Below are positions 8,539-16,188 of a stretch of DNA of 64,000 nt, one piece after another. The DNA comes from Actinokineospora globicatena (GTDB taxonomy: Bacteria; Actinomycetota; Actinomycetes; Mycobacteriales; Pseudonocardiaceae). The stretch lies in the NCBI RefSeq assembly GCF_024171945.1, contig NZ_JAMTCR010000002.1, forward strand, positions 930,001 to 994,000. Direction: 5' to 3'. Under the pieces are notes generated by a model. It saw only the letters and a program-made list of their open reading frames with translations, ran no database searches and was not told the origin of the DNA. The number at the start of each line of letters is the position of its first letter. The stretch's first letter is position 1. The position numbers were made by a program, and so were the translations under genes.

Positions 8539-8815
8539 CGTTCGCCATTGTTGTGGGGGCGCAGCCCCCACGCCCCGCCCCGGAGGGCTTCGCCCCCGGG
8601 ACCCCCATGTTGTGGCTGGGGATGCGGCGGGGGCCGGAGGCTTCGCCCCGGGGTGGGGGTTGGGGATGCGGGTGAGAGCCGGAGGCTTCGCCCCGGGGGA
8701 GAAATGAGATGAGCAGGGCTCTTGGGAGAGCCTTGCTGGTTGGCGTGGGTGGGGGATCAAGAGGTGGGACGGCACGGCTCTGGGAGCCGTGCTGGTGGCG
8801 TGGGTGGGGGTGGGG
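8539..8815 (+). repeat. G-rich, gene-free tract with hairpin and tandem repeats after tRNA-Gly
   Basis: No gene is supported here. The tract opens with an 8-bp hairpin GTGGGGGC-GCA-GCCCCCAC (8553-8571). Two near-identical units each contain TGGGGATGCGG and then GCCGGAGGCTTCGCCCCGGG (second half at 8633-8653 and 8678-8698). Further runs of GGGGTGGGGG follow up to the end of the DUF2252 gene. The plus strand, which is the tRNA sense strand, is strongly G-rich and C-poor. Similar tracts follow the other three tRNA genes in the window. Confidence 0.6.
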
Positions 8816-10201
8816 TTAGAGGTCGGGGGTGGCGGGGAGGTGGGAGTGGGTGATGGCGGTGAGGAGGGCGGCGTGGTCGGATTCGGTTTGGTTGGCGTAG
8901 GCGATGGCGTAGGTGGCGATGGCCTCGTCCAGGTCCTCGCCGCAGTAGCCTGCCAGCAGGCGGGGGTCCACGGAGCGGGTGTGGGCGCGGGCCAGTAGGG
9001 CGCCTGCGAAGCGGCCGTAGTCGTCCAGGTGGTCGCGCTCGAGGGTGGTGGGGTCGATCTCGCCCTTGCGGTTGCGGAACTGCCGGACGATGTAGTGCCT
9101 GCCCTCGACGGTGGTCCAGCCGAGCAGGATGTCGGTCTCGGCCTGGACGAGCCGGGCGCCGTGGACGATGCGCTTGCCCTCGTGCTTGGCGGGCGCGTGC
9201 CCGAGGTGGTGCGCCAGCGCGGAGGACTGGGCCTCCTTCACCTGCAGCACCAGCGCCTCGTCGCCGTTGCCGTGCAGCAGCACCAGGTAGTTGCGCAGGC
9301 CGACGCTGCCGGTGCCGACCACGCGGAACGCCACGTCCGACACCCCGTACCGCATGATCAGGTTCCGCCGGGACTCCCGCAGCGTGTCGACGTAGGCGGG
9401 CAGCGCCCCGACCACGGCCTCGGCGACCTCGTCGCGGACCGAGGTGAGCACCGGCGGCTCGGTGACGAAGCGCCACCGCTGGTCCGCGCCGCGCTGGGTC
9501 CACTTCGCGGCGACCTTGGCGCTGGTGTTCTTGCGGGCCTTCTTGGCCGCCTTCGCGAAGTCGTCCAGCAGCGCCTGGCCGTCGACCTTGGCCAGCACCG
9601 ACTCGTCGCCCAACGCCGACCACGAGTCGAGGAACGGCTGCTCGGCGAGGTGGTCGAGCGCCTTGCGGTAGGAGCGGACCACGTCCTCGGCGGCCTCCTT
9701 GCAGGACTTCTCGGAGAACCCGCCCTCGCGACCGGCCAGCACGATGCTCGTCGCCAACCGCTTGAGGTCCCACTCCCACGGCCCCGGCACGGTCTCGTCG
9801 AAGTCGTTGATGTCCATCACGATCTGACCCTCGGGCGTCCCGTACAACCCGAAGTTCGCCGCGTGCGCGTCCCCGCACAACTGCGCGTCCAACCCGCTGC
9901 GCGGCGTCCCGACCAGGTCAGCCGCCATCAACCCGGCACTCCCCCGGAAGAACGCGAACGGCGAGGCCATCATCCGCCCCACCCGCAGCGGCACCAGGTC
10001 CGCCACCCGTCCCACATTGCCTGCCTTCACGAAGTCCACGACCGACGGCCGGTCCTCCGCCAACCGCATCTCGCGGTGGTCCTTGAGCCCCGCCACCCCC
10101 CGCAACGCCCTCCCCTGGGCGAACACCTCCTCAGGCTCGACCCACCGCCCCAAAGCCACCGCGGCCTGCGCCCGCTTCCGTTCACCCATGCCGCAGATCA
10201 T
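8816..10201 (-). CDS. DUF2252 protein (aminoglycoside-phosphotransferase-like fold)
   Basis: 461 residues, cytoplasmic, with no membrane helix. Kinase-fold signatures of DUF2252 are clear. A glycine-poor N-lobe with FAFFRGSAGLMAADL is followed by the catalytic-loop-like GDAHAANFG (about residue 110) and the metal-site-like DINDFDETVPGPWEWDLKRL. DUF2252 proteins are widespread in actinomycetes and their substrate is not known. The ATG at 10201 has a GGGGGT stretch eight bases upstream; an ATG four codons later is an alternative. The 5' part of the coding strand is G-rich and the 3' part C-rich, an intragenic skew switch also seen in the gamma-glutamyltransferase gene. Confidence 0.9.
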   Translation of the reverse strand: MICGMGERKRAQAAVALGRWVEPEEVFAQGRALRGVAGLKDHREMRLAEDRPSVVDFVKAGNVGRVADLVPLRVGRMMASPFAFFRGSAGLMAADLVGTPRSGLDAQLCGDAHAANFGLYGTPEGQIVMDINDFDETVPGPWEWDLKRLATSIVLAGREGGFSEKSCKEAAEDVVRSYRKALDHLAEQPFLDSWSALGDESVLAKVDGQALLDDFAKAAKKARKNTSAKVAAKWTQRGADQRWRFVTEPPVLTSVRDEVAEAVVGALPAYVDTLRESRRNLIMRYGVSDVAFRVVGTGSVGLRNYLVLLHGNGDEALVLQVKEAQSSALAHHLGHAPAKHEGKRIVHGARLVQAETDILLGWTTVEGRHYIVRQFRNRKGEIDPTTLERDHLDDYGRFAGALLARAHTRSVDPRLLAGYCGEDLDEAIATYAIAYANQTESDHAALLTAITHSHLPATPDL

Positions 10202-10333
10202 GCCTGGTCACCCCCGGTACCGACCCCGAAACCGAAGTGCGCCCACACCACCCGGACATAGCGGACGAACCCTCGCGGACGAACGTCGCCGAGCCGACGT
10301 CACAGCGGCACCCCTTGCCGTCCACCCCAGGAC

Positions 10334-10357
10334 CGACGTACATTATTCTGTACGTCG
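10334..10357. promoter_or_regulatory. YefM-type operator palindrome overlapping the toxin-antitoxin promoter
   Basis: Perfect 9-bp arms CGACGTACA and TGTACGTCG are separated by TTATTC, 14 bases before the antitoxin start. The half-sites contain TGTAC, matching the TGTACA core known for YefM-YoeB operators in Escherichia coli. TTGCCG (10315) and TACATT (10339), 18 bases apart, could be the promoter, whose -10 lies inside the operator. Autorepression is inferred. Confidence 0.65.
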
Positions 10358-10371
10358 AAGGGAGGGTGTCT

Positions 10372-10623
10372 GTGAAGACCATGAGCTACTCCGAGTCTCG
10401 AGCGAAGTATGCCGAGACCCTCGATTCAGTGGTCAACGACCGCGAAGAGGTCGTGATAACCCGCGCCGGACATGAGCCAGTCGTGATCGTGTCCCTCGAC
10501 GACTACCAGTCGCTCAAGGAGACCGCTTACCTGCTGCGGAGCCCGGAGAACGCGCGACGACTGATCACCGCCATCGAGCGACTGGAGTCCGGCGGCGGCG
10601 CACAGCACGACCTGGCGGAATGA
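10372..10623 (+). CDS. yefM: YefM-family antitoxin
   Basis: 83 residues of the Phd/YefM antitoxin family. The N-terminal DNA-binding fold begins VKTMSYSESRAKYAETLDSV and continues EEVVITRAGHEPVVIVSLDDYQSL, a textbook match. The C-terminal part (LLRSPENARRLITAIERLE) should wrap the toxin. The GTG at 10372 is preferred because GGGAGGG lies six bases upstream and the family starts MKT(I/M)SYSE; the in-frame ATG at 10381 is too far from the ribosome site. It overlaps the toxin gene by four bases (ATGA), so toxin translation is coupled to antitoxin. The upstream palindrome is the likely autoregulatory operator. Confidence 0.95.
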   Translation: MKTMSYSESRAKYAETLDSVVNDREEVVITRAGHEPVVIVSLDDYQSLKETAYLLRSPENARRLITAIERLESGGGAQHDLAE

Positions 10624-10880
10624 AACTGGTCTGGGACGAATACGCCTGGGCGGACTACGCCTGGTGGCAGACCGAGGATCGGAAGGTCCTCAAACGGATC
10701 AACGAGCTGATCAAGGACATCTGCCGCAACGGCAATGAGGGGATCGGCAAACCGGAGCCCCTCAAGCACGGCTTCCAGGGGTATTGGTCTCGCCGGATCA
10801 CCGACGAACACCGCCTGGTCTACAAGGTGGCACTGGACGAGCTCCGGATCGCCGCCTGCCGCTTTCACTACGGTAAGTAG
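10620..10880 (+). CDS. yoeB: YoeB/Txe-family toxin, ribosome-dependent mRNA interferase
   Basis: 86 residues. It begins MKLVWDEYAWADYAWW and ends CRFHYGK, as Txe/YoeB toxins do. The catalytic residues described for Escherichia coli YoeB (E46, R65, H83, Y84) fall on the same numbers here, so the enzyme looks intact. YoeB cleaves mRNA in the ribosomal A site, and YefM inhibits by direct binding. The gene is the second of a two-gene operon. It is followed by a gap containing three perfect DnaA boxes. Confidence 0.96.
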   Translation: MKLVWDEYAWADYAWWQTEDRKVLKRINELIKDICRNGNEGIGKPEPLKHGFQGYWSRRITDEHRLVYKVALDELRIAACRFHYGK

Positions 10881-10920
10881 GCGGTTCGCAGCACATTGTC
10901 ATTCGAACACTTGTGCACAC

Positions 10921-11064
10921 TGTGGATAACTCCTGTGGATAACCCGGTGTGGGGTCCCGGTGTAGATGATCACGCCAGAGGGGGTGGAAATGCCCCTTGA
11001 GCTGGGGAATCACCCGGGCTAGGTGAGGCGTTCTCGCGTCTTTCCGGGTGTTGAGTTATCCACA
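10921..11064. promoter_or_regulatory. Cluster of three perfect DnaA boxes between genes
   Basis: TTATCCACA occurs at 11056-11064 and, as its reverse complement TGTGGATAA, at 10921-10929 and 10934-10942 (13 bases apart). All three match the strict DnaA-box consensus, and all lie in the roughly 200-bp gap between yoeB and the MFS gene. DnaA binding or titration here is inferred. Confidence 0.5.
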
Positions 11065-11084
11065 GGTGGGGACAACTGGTGCGG

Positions 11085-12464
11085 TTACGCAACAGCCGGA
11101 GCTGTGGTAGTGCGGCGCGTCAGGGCGGTGAAGGCGGCGAGGACGACGGCGGTCATGGCGGCCAGGAGCCAGAGGGACAGGCGGAGTGCCGAGGTGTAGC
11201 CGTCACCCTGGAGGGTGCCTCCGGTTCCGCTGGCGATGATCGAGCCGACGACGGCGATGCTGATCGTCTCGAAGGCCAGCCGGGAGGTGCCGAACATGCC
11301 GGACGCGGTGCCCGCCCTGGCGGGACCGGCGCTGCTCAGGGCCATGGCGTCGACCAGGCCGGTGGACAGCCCGATGCCCGCGCCGAGGGTCAGCAGGGGT
11401 CCGGCGAGTGACAGCGCTGTGCTGGCCGGGCCGATCGTGGTCAGCCAGGCCGCGCCGACGGCGAGCAGGACGAGAGCGGCGGTGAGGACGGCGTTCTCCG
11501 ACGTCCGCCTGGCCAGCGCGCCCGCGAGCAGCGGTAGCACCAGGATCGGCGCGGTCATCAGGATCAGCGTGGCGCCCGCCTGCGGCGCGGTCTGCCCGAC
11601 CACCTCGGTCAGGTACGACGGCAGGTAGACCAGCAGCGGCACCATCACCGCCACGAACGTCGCCGCCGCCATGGCCGCCGCCAGGAACCGGGGCGTGCGC
11701 AGCAACTCGAAGTGGAACATCGGGTTCGCGACGCGCCGCTCGACCACGGTGAACGCCACCAGCAGCCCGACTCCGACCACGAAGGCGAGCACCACGAGCG
11801 GGCTGGACCAGCCGAGCGCGGGGCCCTCGATGAAACCGGTGATGACCAGCAGCAGGCCGCCGGTGAAGGTGACCGTGCCGGGCCAGTCGACGCCTGCCGC
11901 GCCCGGATTGCGGGACTCGGGCAGGACCGGGACCAGGGCCAGCGCGACCGCACCGACGGCGGCGGGGAACCAGAACACCGACTGCCAGCCGAACACGCCC
12001 ATCAGCAGGCTCGACACCGACGGCCCGAACGCCAGGCCGAAGCCGATCGCCGTGCCGAAGAGGCTGAACGCGAGCGACTTCGCCTTGCCGTCGAACGAGC
12101 TGGCCAGGATCGCGACGGCACTGGTCGCGGCCGCGGCGGCGCCGATCCCGGAGAGACCGCGCAGCACATCGAGCACGAGCAGGTTCGGGGCGACCGCGCT
12201 GAGCAGACCCCCCACAGCGAAGATGCCGGTCCCCGCGGCGAACACCCGCCGCCTGCCGACGATGTCAGCGAGCCCACCGGCGGCGAGCATGAACCCGGCG
12301 AATGTCGTGTTGTAGGCGTTGACCACCCACTGCACCGAGGCCAAGTCCCCGTGCAGGGCCGCCCGGATCTCGGGTAACGCGATCGACGCGCCGGTCAGGG
12401 TGATCGGGAACATCAGGACGGCGAGCAGCAGGGTGGCGATCGTGACCACCTGGTGGGTACGCAC
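11085..12464 (-). CDS. MFS drug/H+ antiporter (DHA2, EmrB/QacA-like)
   Basis: 459-residue inner-membrane exporter. Hydrophobic helices run throughout. Motif A is GGLADIVGRRRV (about 63-74) after the second helix, and GLSGIGAAAA in helix 4 resembles antiporter motif C regions. QWVVNAYNT is typical of the 14-helix DHA2 group. The substrate cannot be read from sequence. No TetR-type regulator is adjacent. The roughly 290-bp region upstream (to 12750) has no gene; it contains DnaA-box-like TGTGGATGG and TTGTGGACAA but nothing else I can support. The start ATG at 12464 is the first in frame before helix 1. Confidence 0.9.
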   Translation of the reverse strand: MRTHQVVTIATLLLAVLMFPITLTGASIALPEIRAALHGDLASVQWVVNAYNTTFAGFMLAAGGLADIVGRRRVFAAGTGIFAVGGLLSAVAPNLLVLDVLRGLSGIGAAAAATSAVAILASSFDGKAKSLAFSLFGTAIGFGLAFGPSVSSLLMGVFGWQSVFWFPAAVGAVALALVPVLPESRNPGAAGVDWPGTVTFTGGLLLVITGFIEGPALGWSSPLVVLAFVVGVGLLVAFTVVERRVANPMFHFELLRTPRFLAAAMAAATFVAVMVPLLVYLPSYLTEVVGQTAPQAGATLILMTAPILVLPLLAGALARRTSENAVLTAALVLLAVGAAWLTTIGPASTALSLAGPLLTLGAGIGLSTGLVDAMALSSAGPARAGTASGMFGTSRLAFETISIAVVGSIIASGTGGTLQGDGYTSALRLSLWLLAAMTAVVLAAFTALTRRTTTAPAVA

Positions 12465-12750
12465 CCGCCCAGTTTCGCCTTCTCACGAACCATTGGGAAG
12501 CGAGTAACCCGGCACCCTGCCGCTCCCGCCTGGGTTCGCCCACCGCGAAACCCCGGTCCCACCAAGATCAACCGGTCCCGCCGCAGCTCCGCCGACCATG
12601 ATCCACTCGCGTGGTGGGGCCCACCCTCCCGGGGTCTGAGGTCCCACGTTCGAGCCTAGCGGGATCGGGGGGTTGTCAAGAGGGGCCGCGGAGAGCTGTG
12701 GATGGCTCGCGGGGTTGTGGACAACTTCCCGGGACCTGCTGGCGCGGGGT

Positions 12751-13647
12751 CTACCTGTGCTCGACTGCGGACTGCTGGGAGAGGGCCGGGTGGCTGGACG
12801 ACTTGCTCTCGCCGACGCTCTTGCCGAAGAAGAAGGCGCCGGTCGCGATGCCGAGGACGATGATGATCGCGACGATCACCAGCAGCACCGTCCGGCCGCG
12901 GCCCGGCTTGGTGTCGGTGGCGAACACGTCGCTGTTCTGCGGCCACGACGAGTTGCCCAGGTCGGGCACCTCCTCGCCGACCCACCACGGCGGGGCGCTC
13001 TCCACCGGTCGCTGCGGCTGGTTCCAGCCCGGCGGCACGACCGGGTGCTGGGGCTGCTGCGGTACCTGCGGCTGGGGCGGGAAGTTCGTGGTGACCGTGC
13101 GCATCTCGCTGCTGGACACGACCTGGGTGCGGTCCGCCTGCGGCTGGGCCTGCTGCGCCTGCTGCTCGGGGTTGCGCACGACCTGGGTGCGGTCGGCCTG
13201 CGCCTCGGCCGGGCGCACCGTCTGCACGGTCTGCGTCCGCTCGCCGACCGGGATGCCGGGCGGGCGCGGGGTGTCGGCGGTGATCGCCGGGATGATGTTG
13301 GTCGCCTCGACCGCCGGGGTGTCGTCCTTCCACTTGAAGGCGGGCGGGAAGGGACCGTCGGCGGGCTTGTCCTGCGTGGTCGGCTGCGGCGGCACCGGGA
13401 CTGGGGTGGAGATCGGCTCGGCGGCGGGCGGCGTCGGCGTGGGCGCCGGGGGCAGCGGGAGCTGGGTGATCGGCTCGGCGACCGGGGGCGCGGGGGCGGG
13501 GGTCGGGGCGGGCTGCAGCGGCAGGCCGGTGTCGCCGCTCGCGGCCTTGGCCAGCACGGCGTCCCGCCGGACGCGGTAGTCATCAGAGGACAGGCGTCCC
13601 GCGGCCAAGTCGGCGTCCAGCTGCCTTAACTCTTCTTGCCAGGTCAT
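12751..13647 (-). CDS. Single-pass membrane protein with SHOCT-like N-terminus and proline-rich linker
   Basis: 298 residues. An N-terminal helical motif (MTWQEELRQLDADLAAGRL then DDYRVRRDAVLAKA) resembles short SHOCT-type oligomerisation domains. It is followed by a long Pro/Ala/Gln/Thr-rich linker with repeated DRTQVV blocks, and then one membrane helix near the C-terminus (VLLVIVAIIIVLGIATGAFFF, about 253-273). The short outside tail is Ser-rich. The N-terminal motif is shared with the next gene upstream (13701-14513), so the two are paralogous at that end only. Function unknown. The linker could be a phosphorylation or protein-binding platform (inference). Confidence 0.82.
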   Translation of the reverse strand: MTWQEELRQLDADLAAGRLSSDDYRVRRDAVLAKAASGDTGLPLQPAPTPAPAPPVAEPITQLPLPPAPTPTPPAAEPISTPVPVPPQPTTQDKPADGPFPPAFKWKDDTPAVEATNIIPAITADTPRPPGIPVGERTQTVQTVRPAEAQADRTQVVRNPEQQAQQAQPQADRTQVVSSSEMRTVTTNFPPQPQVPQQPQHPVVPPGWNQPQRPVESAPPWWVGEEVPDLGNSSWPQNSDVFATDTKPGRGRTVLLVIVAIIIVLGIATGAFFFGKSVGESKSSSHPALSQQSAVEHR

Positions 13648-13700
13648 CGCCGAGCTCCTCCACCGTGTGGTCGTACCCTACCCAATGTGACTCCGTGAGT

Positions 13701-14513
13701 TCAGCGGGCAGGCAGCGCCAACAGCGTGCGTGCTAAGACAGAGTCGAAGTAGGCCCGGAACGACACATCGTCGTCCTTCGAGGTGGCCGTGACCAGCACA
13801 GTCCAGGTCCCTGAGCGGTAAACGGCGCGGTAGAGCTGTGTGCCACCGTTGCCCGTACGCACTATCTGCACGCCCTCCGGCGCGGTGTCACTTGCCCACC
13901 CCGTGGCGGCGGCGTAAGCCAGGATGTCCTTGGCTCGATCGGGGCCGCTGCCGTTGTCGAGAACGTTGACAGTCAGTGCGCGGGGACCGTCCGTAGAGGC
14001 TGCGTTCACGAGCCCGGAACTGCCGGCGTTGGGGACCTCTGGGCCATAGAGGCCAAGTTGAGGACCGACGGAGACAGGTAAGACCGACGGCTGGGATCTC
14101 ACTGTGCCGGGGAGTTTCGGTAAGCCCTTGGCGAGCTCGTCCGCGCGGTTGGCGGTCGGAGGAGGAGGGGCGGCTACCGGCGCCGGTTCGGAGTCACCGC
14201 TCGTGAACCACCACACAGACGCACCAACCACCGCGGCGGCGATCACCCCGAGAGCGACCCGGCTGAACCGGCCCGCGGGCTCGATGAACAACGCCTCGCC
14301 GTCGACGAACCGCCCCCGGTCACCCTGGTCGAGCGCCCGCGGCGGGGACAGCTCACGGCGCGGGAGGAACGCCGACGACGGGATCGGCACGCGCCTGGTC
14401 GTCCCGGACGCCTCGGCCAGCGCCTCGTCCCGCAACCGCCGGTGCTCGGCGGCGTCGATCTCCCCGGACGCCAGCAGGTCGTCGAGGTCGCGAAGGGTGT
14501 CCTGCCACTGCAT
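13701..14513 (-). CDS. Single-pass membrane protein with SHOCT-like N-terminus and extracytoplasmic domain
   Basis: 270 residues. The N-terminus [18 protein letters not shown], then [13 protein letters not shown], matches the first 35 residues of the neighbouring gene at 12751-13647. A basic/proline linker, one membrane helix (about 84-104, [18 protein letters not shown]) and a folded extracytoplasmic part of about 150 residues follow. That part has alternating beta-like segments ([37 protein letters not shown]). I do not recognise the C-terminal domain. The start overlaps nothing, and the divergent msrA gene begins 77 bases away. Confidence 0.8.
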   Translation of the reverse strand: MQWQDTLRDLDDLLASGEIDAAEHRRLRDEALAEASGTTRRVPIPSSAFLPRRELSPPRALDQGDRGRFVDGEALFIEPAGRFSRVALGVIAAAVVGASVWWFTSGDSEPAPVAAPPPPTANRADELAKGLPKLPGTVRSQPSVLPVSVGPQLGLYGPEVPNAGSSGLVNAASTDGPRALTVNVLDNGSGPDRAKDILAYAAATGWASDTAPEGVQIVRTGNGGTQLYRAVYRSGTWTVLVTATSKDDDVSFRAYFDSVLARTLLALPAR

Positions 14514-14589
14514 GCGTTGGTCTTCCGCTCGCGGTCAGCTCGGTCCTGTCCCACCCGCACGGGTTGCCGTGGGTCTCTACAGTGGTGTC

Positions 14590-15258
14590 ATGACGCTGTT
14601 CAGGCGGGACAAGACTCGTATTGTCGCAGCCGACCAGGCCCTGCCGGGTCGCCAGGAGCCGATGGTGGTCCCGACGGCGCACACGGTGTACCCCGACCGG
14701 CGGATCGTCCCGCCGTTCCCCGAGGGTATCCGCACCGCTGTGTTCGCCATGGGCTGCTTCTGGGGTCCCGAACGGGTCTTCTGGGCGGTCCCCGGCGTGT
14801 ACTCCACCGCCGTGGGTTACGTCGGCGGCCACACCCCGAACCCGACGTACGAAGAGGTGTGCTCCGGCCTGACCGGCCACACCGAGGCCGTCCTGGTCGC
14901 CTTCGACCCCGCGAAGATCACCTACACCGACCTGCTCAAGATCTTCTGGGAGGGCCACGACCCCACCCAGGGCCTGCGCCAGGGCAACGACCTCGGCAGC
15001 CAGTACCGCTCCGCGCTGTACTACGCCGACGACGAGCAGAAGACCGCCGTCGAAACCTCCCTAGCCGCCTACCAGGACGTCCTCACCCGCGCAGGCTACG
15101 GCCAGATCACCACCGAAGTAGCCCCCCTGGGCGACTTCTACTACGCCGAGGACTACCACCAGCAGTACCTCAGCCCCCAGAAGAACCCCAACGGCTACTG
15201 CGGCATGGGCGGCACCGGCGTCTCCTGCCCCATCGGCCTCGGCGTCCGCAAGGGCTAG
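14590..15258 (+). CDS. msrA: Peptide-methionine (S)-S-oxide reductase
   Basis: 222 residues. MsrA repairs oxidised methionine, reducing the S epimer of methionine sulfoxide. The active site GCFWGPE has catalytic C56. [21 protein letters not shown] and [10 protein letters not shown] are diagnostic, and the C-terminal [14 protein letters not shown] supplies the recycling cysteines, so it is probably a three-cysteine enzyme. The ATG at 14590 follows TACAGT by exactly six bases with no ribosome-binding site, consistent with a leaderless mRNA. A 12-bp terminator hairpin lies 14 bases after the stop. The coding strand turns C-rich at its 3' end. Confidence 0.96.
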   Translation: MTLFRRDKTRIVAADQALPGRQEPMVVPTAHTVYPDRRIVPPFPEGIRTAVFAMGCFWGPERVFWAVPGVYSTAVGYVGGHTPNPTYEEVCSGLTGHTEAVLVAFDPAKITYTDLLKIFWEGHDPTQGLRQGNDLGSQYRSALYYADDEQKTAVETSLAAYQDVLTRAGYGQITTEVAPLGDFYYAEDYHQQYLSPQKNPNGYCGMGGTGVSCPIGLGVRKG

Positions 15259-15271
15259 TCGGTCACCTCGG

Positions 15272-15307
15272 GCGCGCCATCCCTCCGAGATCGCTGGGAT
15301 GGCGCGC
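15272..15307 (+). terminator. Terminator-like hairpin after msrA
   Basis: Perfect 12-bp stem GCGCGCCATCCC / GGGATGGCGCGC with a 12-base loop. There is no clear U-tract, as is common in high-GC actinomycetes. Confidence 0.7.
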
Positions 15308-15356
15308 ACAGTCACCTACCAGCGATTGCCACTGCGTGTGTAGATACGATCACGCA

Positions 15357-15953
15357 GTGAAGTCCCAAGCTCTACAGACTTGGCGAGGCGCTCGCTCAGC
15401 CAGGTTGGACAACCTTTTCGCTGCTCACGCGCAGGTCAGTGGTGCGACTCCCGGCCGCAAGTGGGATACCGACGAGCTGAACCACGCGATCCTCCTACGG
15501 CTGGCGGCCGAGTTCCAGGGATTCGCCCGGGACCTGCACGACGAGTGCGTCGACGCCGTGGTCCGGGCGCTCGGCCTGACCAACAGCAGGCTCGAGGACA
15601 TCATCGGCATCGTGAACCTGCGCGCCAACCGGAAACTGGACTCGGGCAATGCCAGTCCCGGTGGACTCGGAACCGACTTCGCCCGGCTGGGAATGGCGTT
15701 GTGGGCGGATCTCAAGGGCCGTTACCCCAGCCGGGCCACGAAGTGGAACAGGAAGTTGGAGTTGCTCAACACAGCGCGCAACGGGATCGCGCACGACGAC
15801 GAGACGAAGTTGCAGAAGATGCGCTCCGAGGGCTGGCCGATGACGCTGCCCACCGCCCGATCGTGGCGAAGCGCGCTGGACGCCCTGGCAGACGGCATGG
15901 ACACTGTGTGCAAGACGCACCTCAAGACGCTGTTGGGAAACGCACCTTGGTGA
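15357..15953 (+). CDS. HEPN-like protein of unknown function
   Basis: 198 residues, mainly helical, no membrane segment. Near residue 140 it has LLNTARNGIAHDDETKL: RN with H four residues on (R-N-x3-H) in a helix is the hallmark of HEPN nucleotide-binding/RNase domains. Upstream helices (DELNHAILLRLAAEFQGFARDLHDEC) fit RiboL-PSP/MAE-type HEPN proteins. The GTG start at 15357 lies six bases after a good -10 (TACGAT), so the transcript is probably leaderless. It overlaps a possible GTG of the next frame and is followed 15 bases later by a 64-residue gene, a two-gene arrangement reminiscent of toxin-antitoxin or defence pairs. That reading is inference; no partner family is recognised. Confidence 0.7.
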   Translation: MKSQALQTWRGARSARLDNLFAAHAQVSGATPGRKWDTDELNHAILLRLAAEFQGFARDLHDECVDAVVRALGLTNSRLEDIIGIVNLRANRKLDSGNASPGGLGTDFARLGMALWADLKGRYPSRATKWNRKLELLNTARNGIAHDDETKLQKMRSEGWPMTLPTARSWRSALDALADGMDTVCKTHLKTLLGNAPW

Positions 15954-15967
15954 CGGGAGGGTGGCTC

Positions 15968-16162
15968 GTGGTCGACAACATCGAGGTTGGCAGCCGGGTG
16001 ACGGTGCCCTTCGGGCTGCACGACGTCGAGGGAGTTGTCGTGCGAATCCGGGAGACCGGGCTTGGTGTTCGAGTAACCGTCGAACTGGTCATCGAGGGTG
16101 CGGACGAACACCTGGTGACCACCTACCCGCGCGAGGCGATCACGGCGGTGTCTGCTGCTTGA
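15968..16162 (+). CDS. 64-residue beta-rich small protein paired with HEPN-like gene
   Basis: 64 residues beginning VVDNIEVGSRVTVPFGLHD. Alternating hydrophobic strands (GVVVRIRETGLGVRVTVELVI) suggest a small barrel such as a KOW/SH3-like fold. GGGAGGG six bases before the GTG at 15968 supports this start. An in-frame GTG at 15950 would overlap the HEPN stop codon and is the alternative. It is co-oriented with and 14 bases after the HEPN-like gene, so probably in one transcript. Family unknown. Confidence 0.6.
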   Translation: MVDNIEVGSRVTVPFGLHDVEGVVVRIRETGLGVRVTVELVIEGADEHLVTTYPREAITAVSAA

Positions 16163-16188
16163 TCGGCGCGGGGGTTGATCGCGCTCGT

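Noticed and set aside
12636..12665. T-arm-like sequence (CCCACGTTCGAGCCTAGCGGG) suggesting a tRNA fragment
   Set aside because: No acceptor, D or anticodon arms can be built around it, so it is probably chance; also no nearby integrase to suggest an att site.
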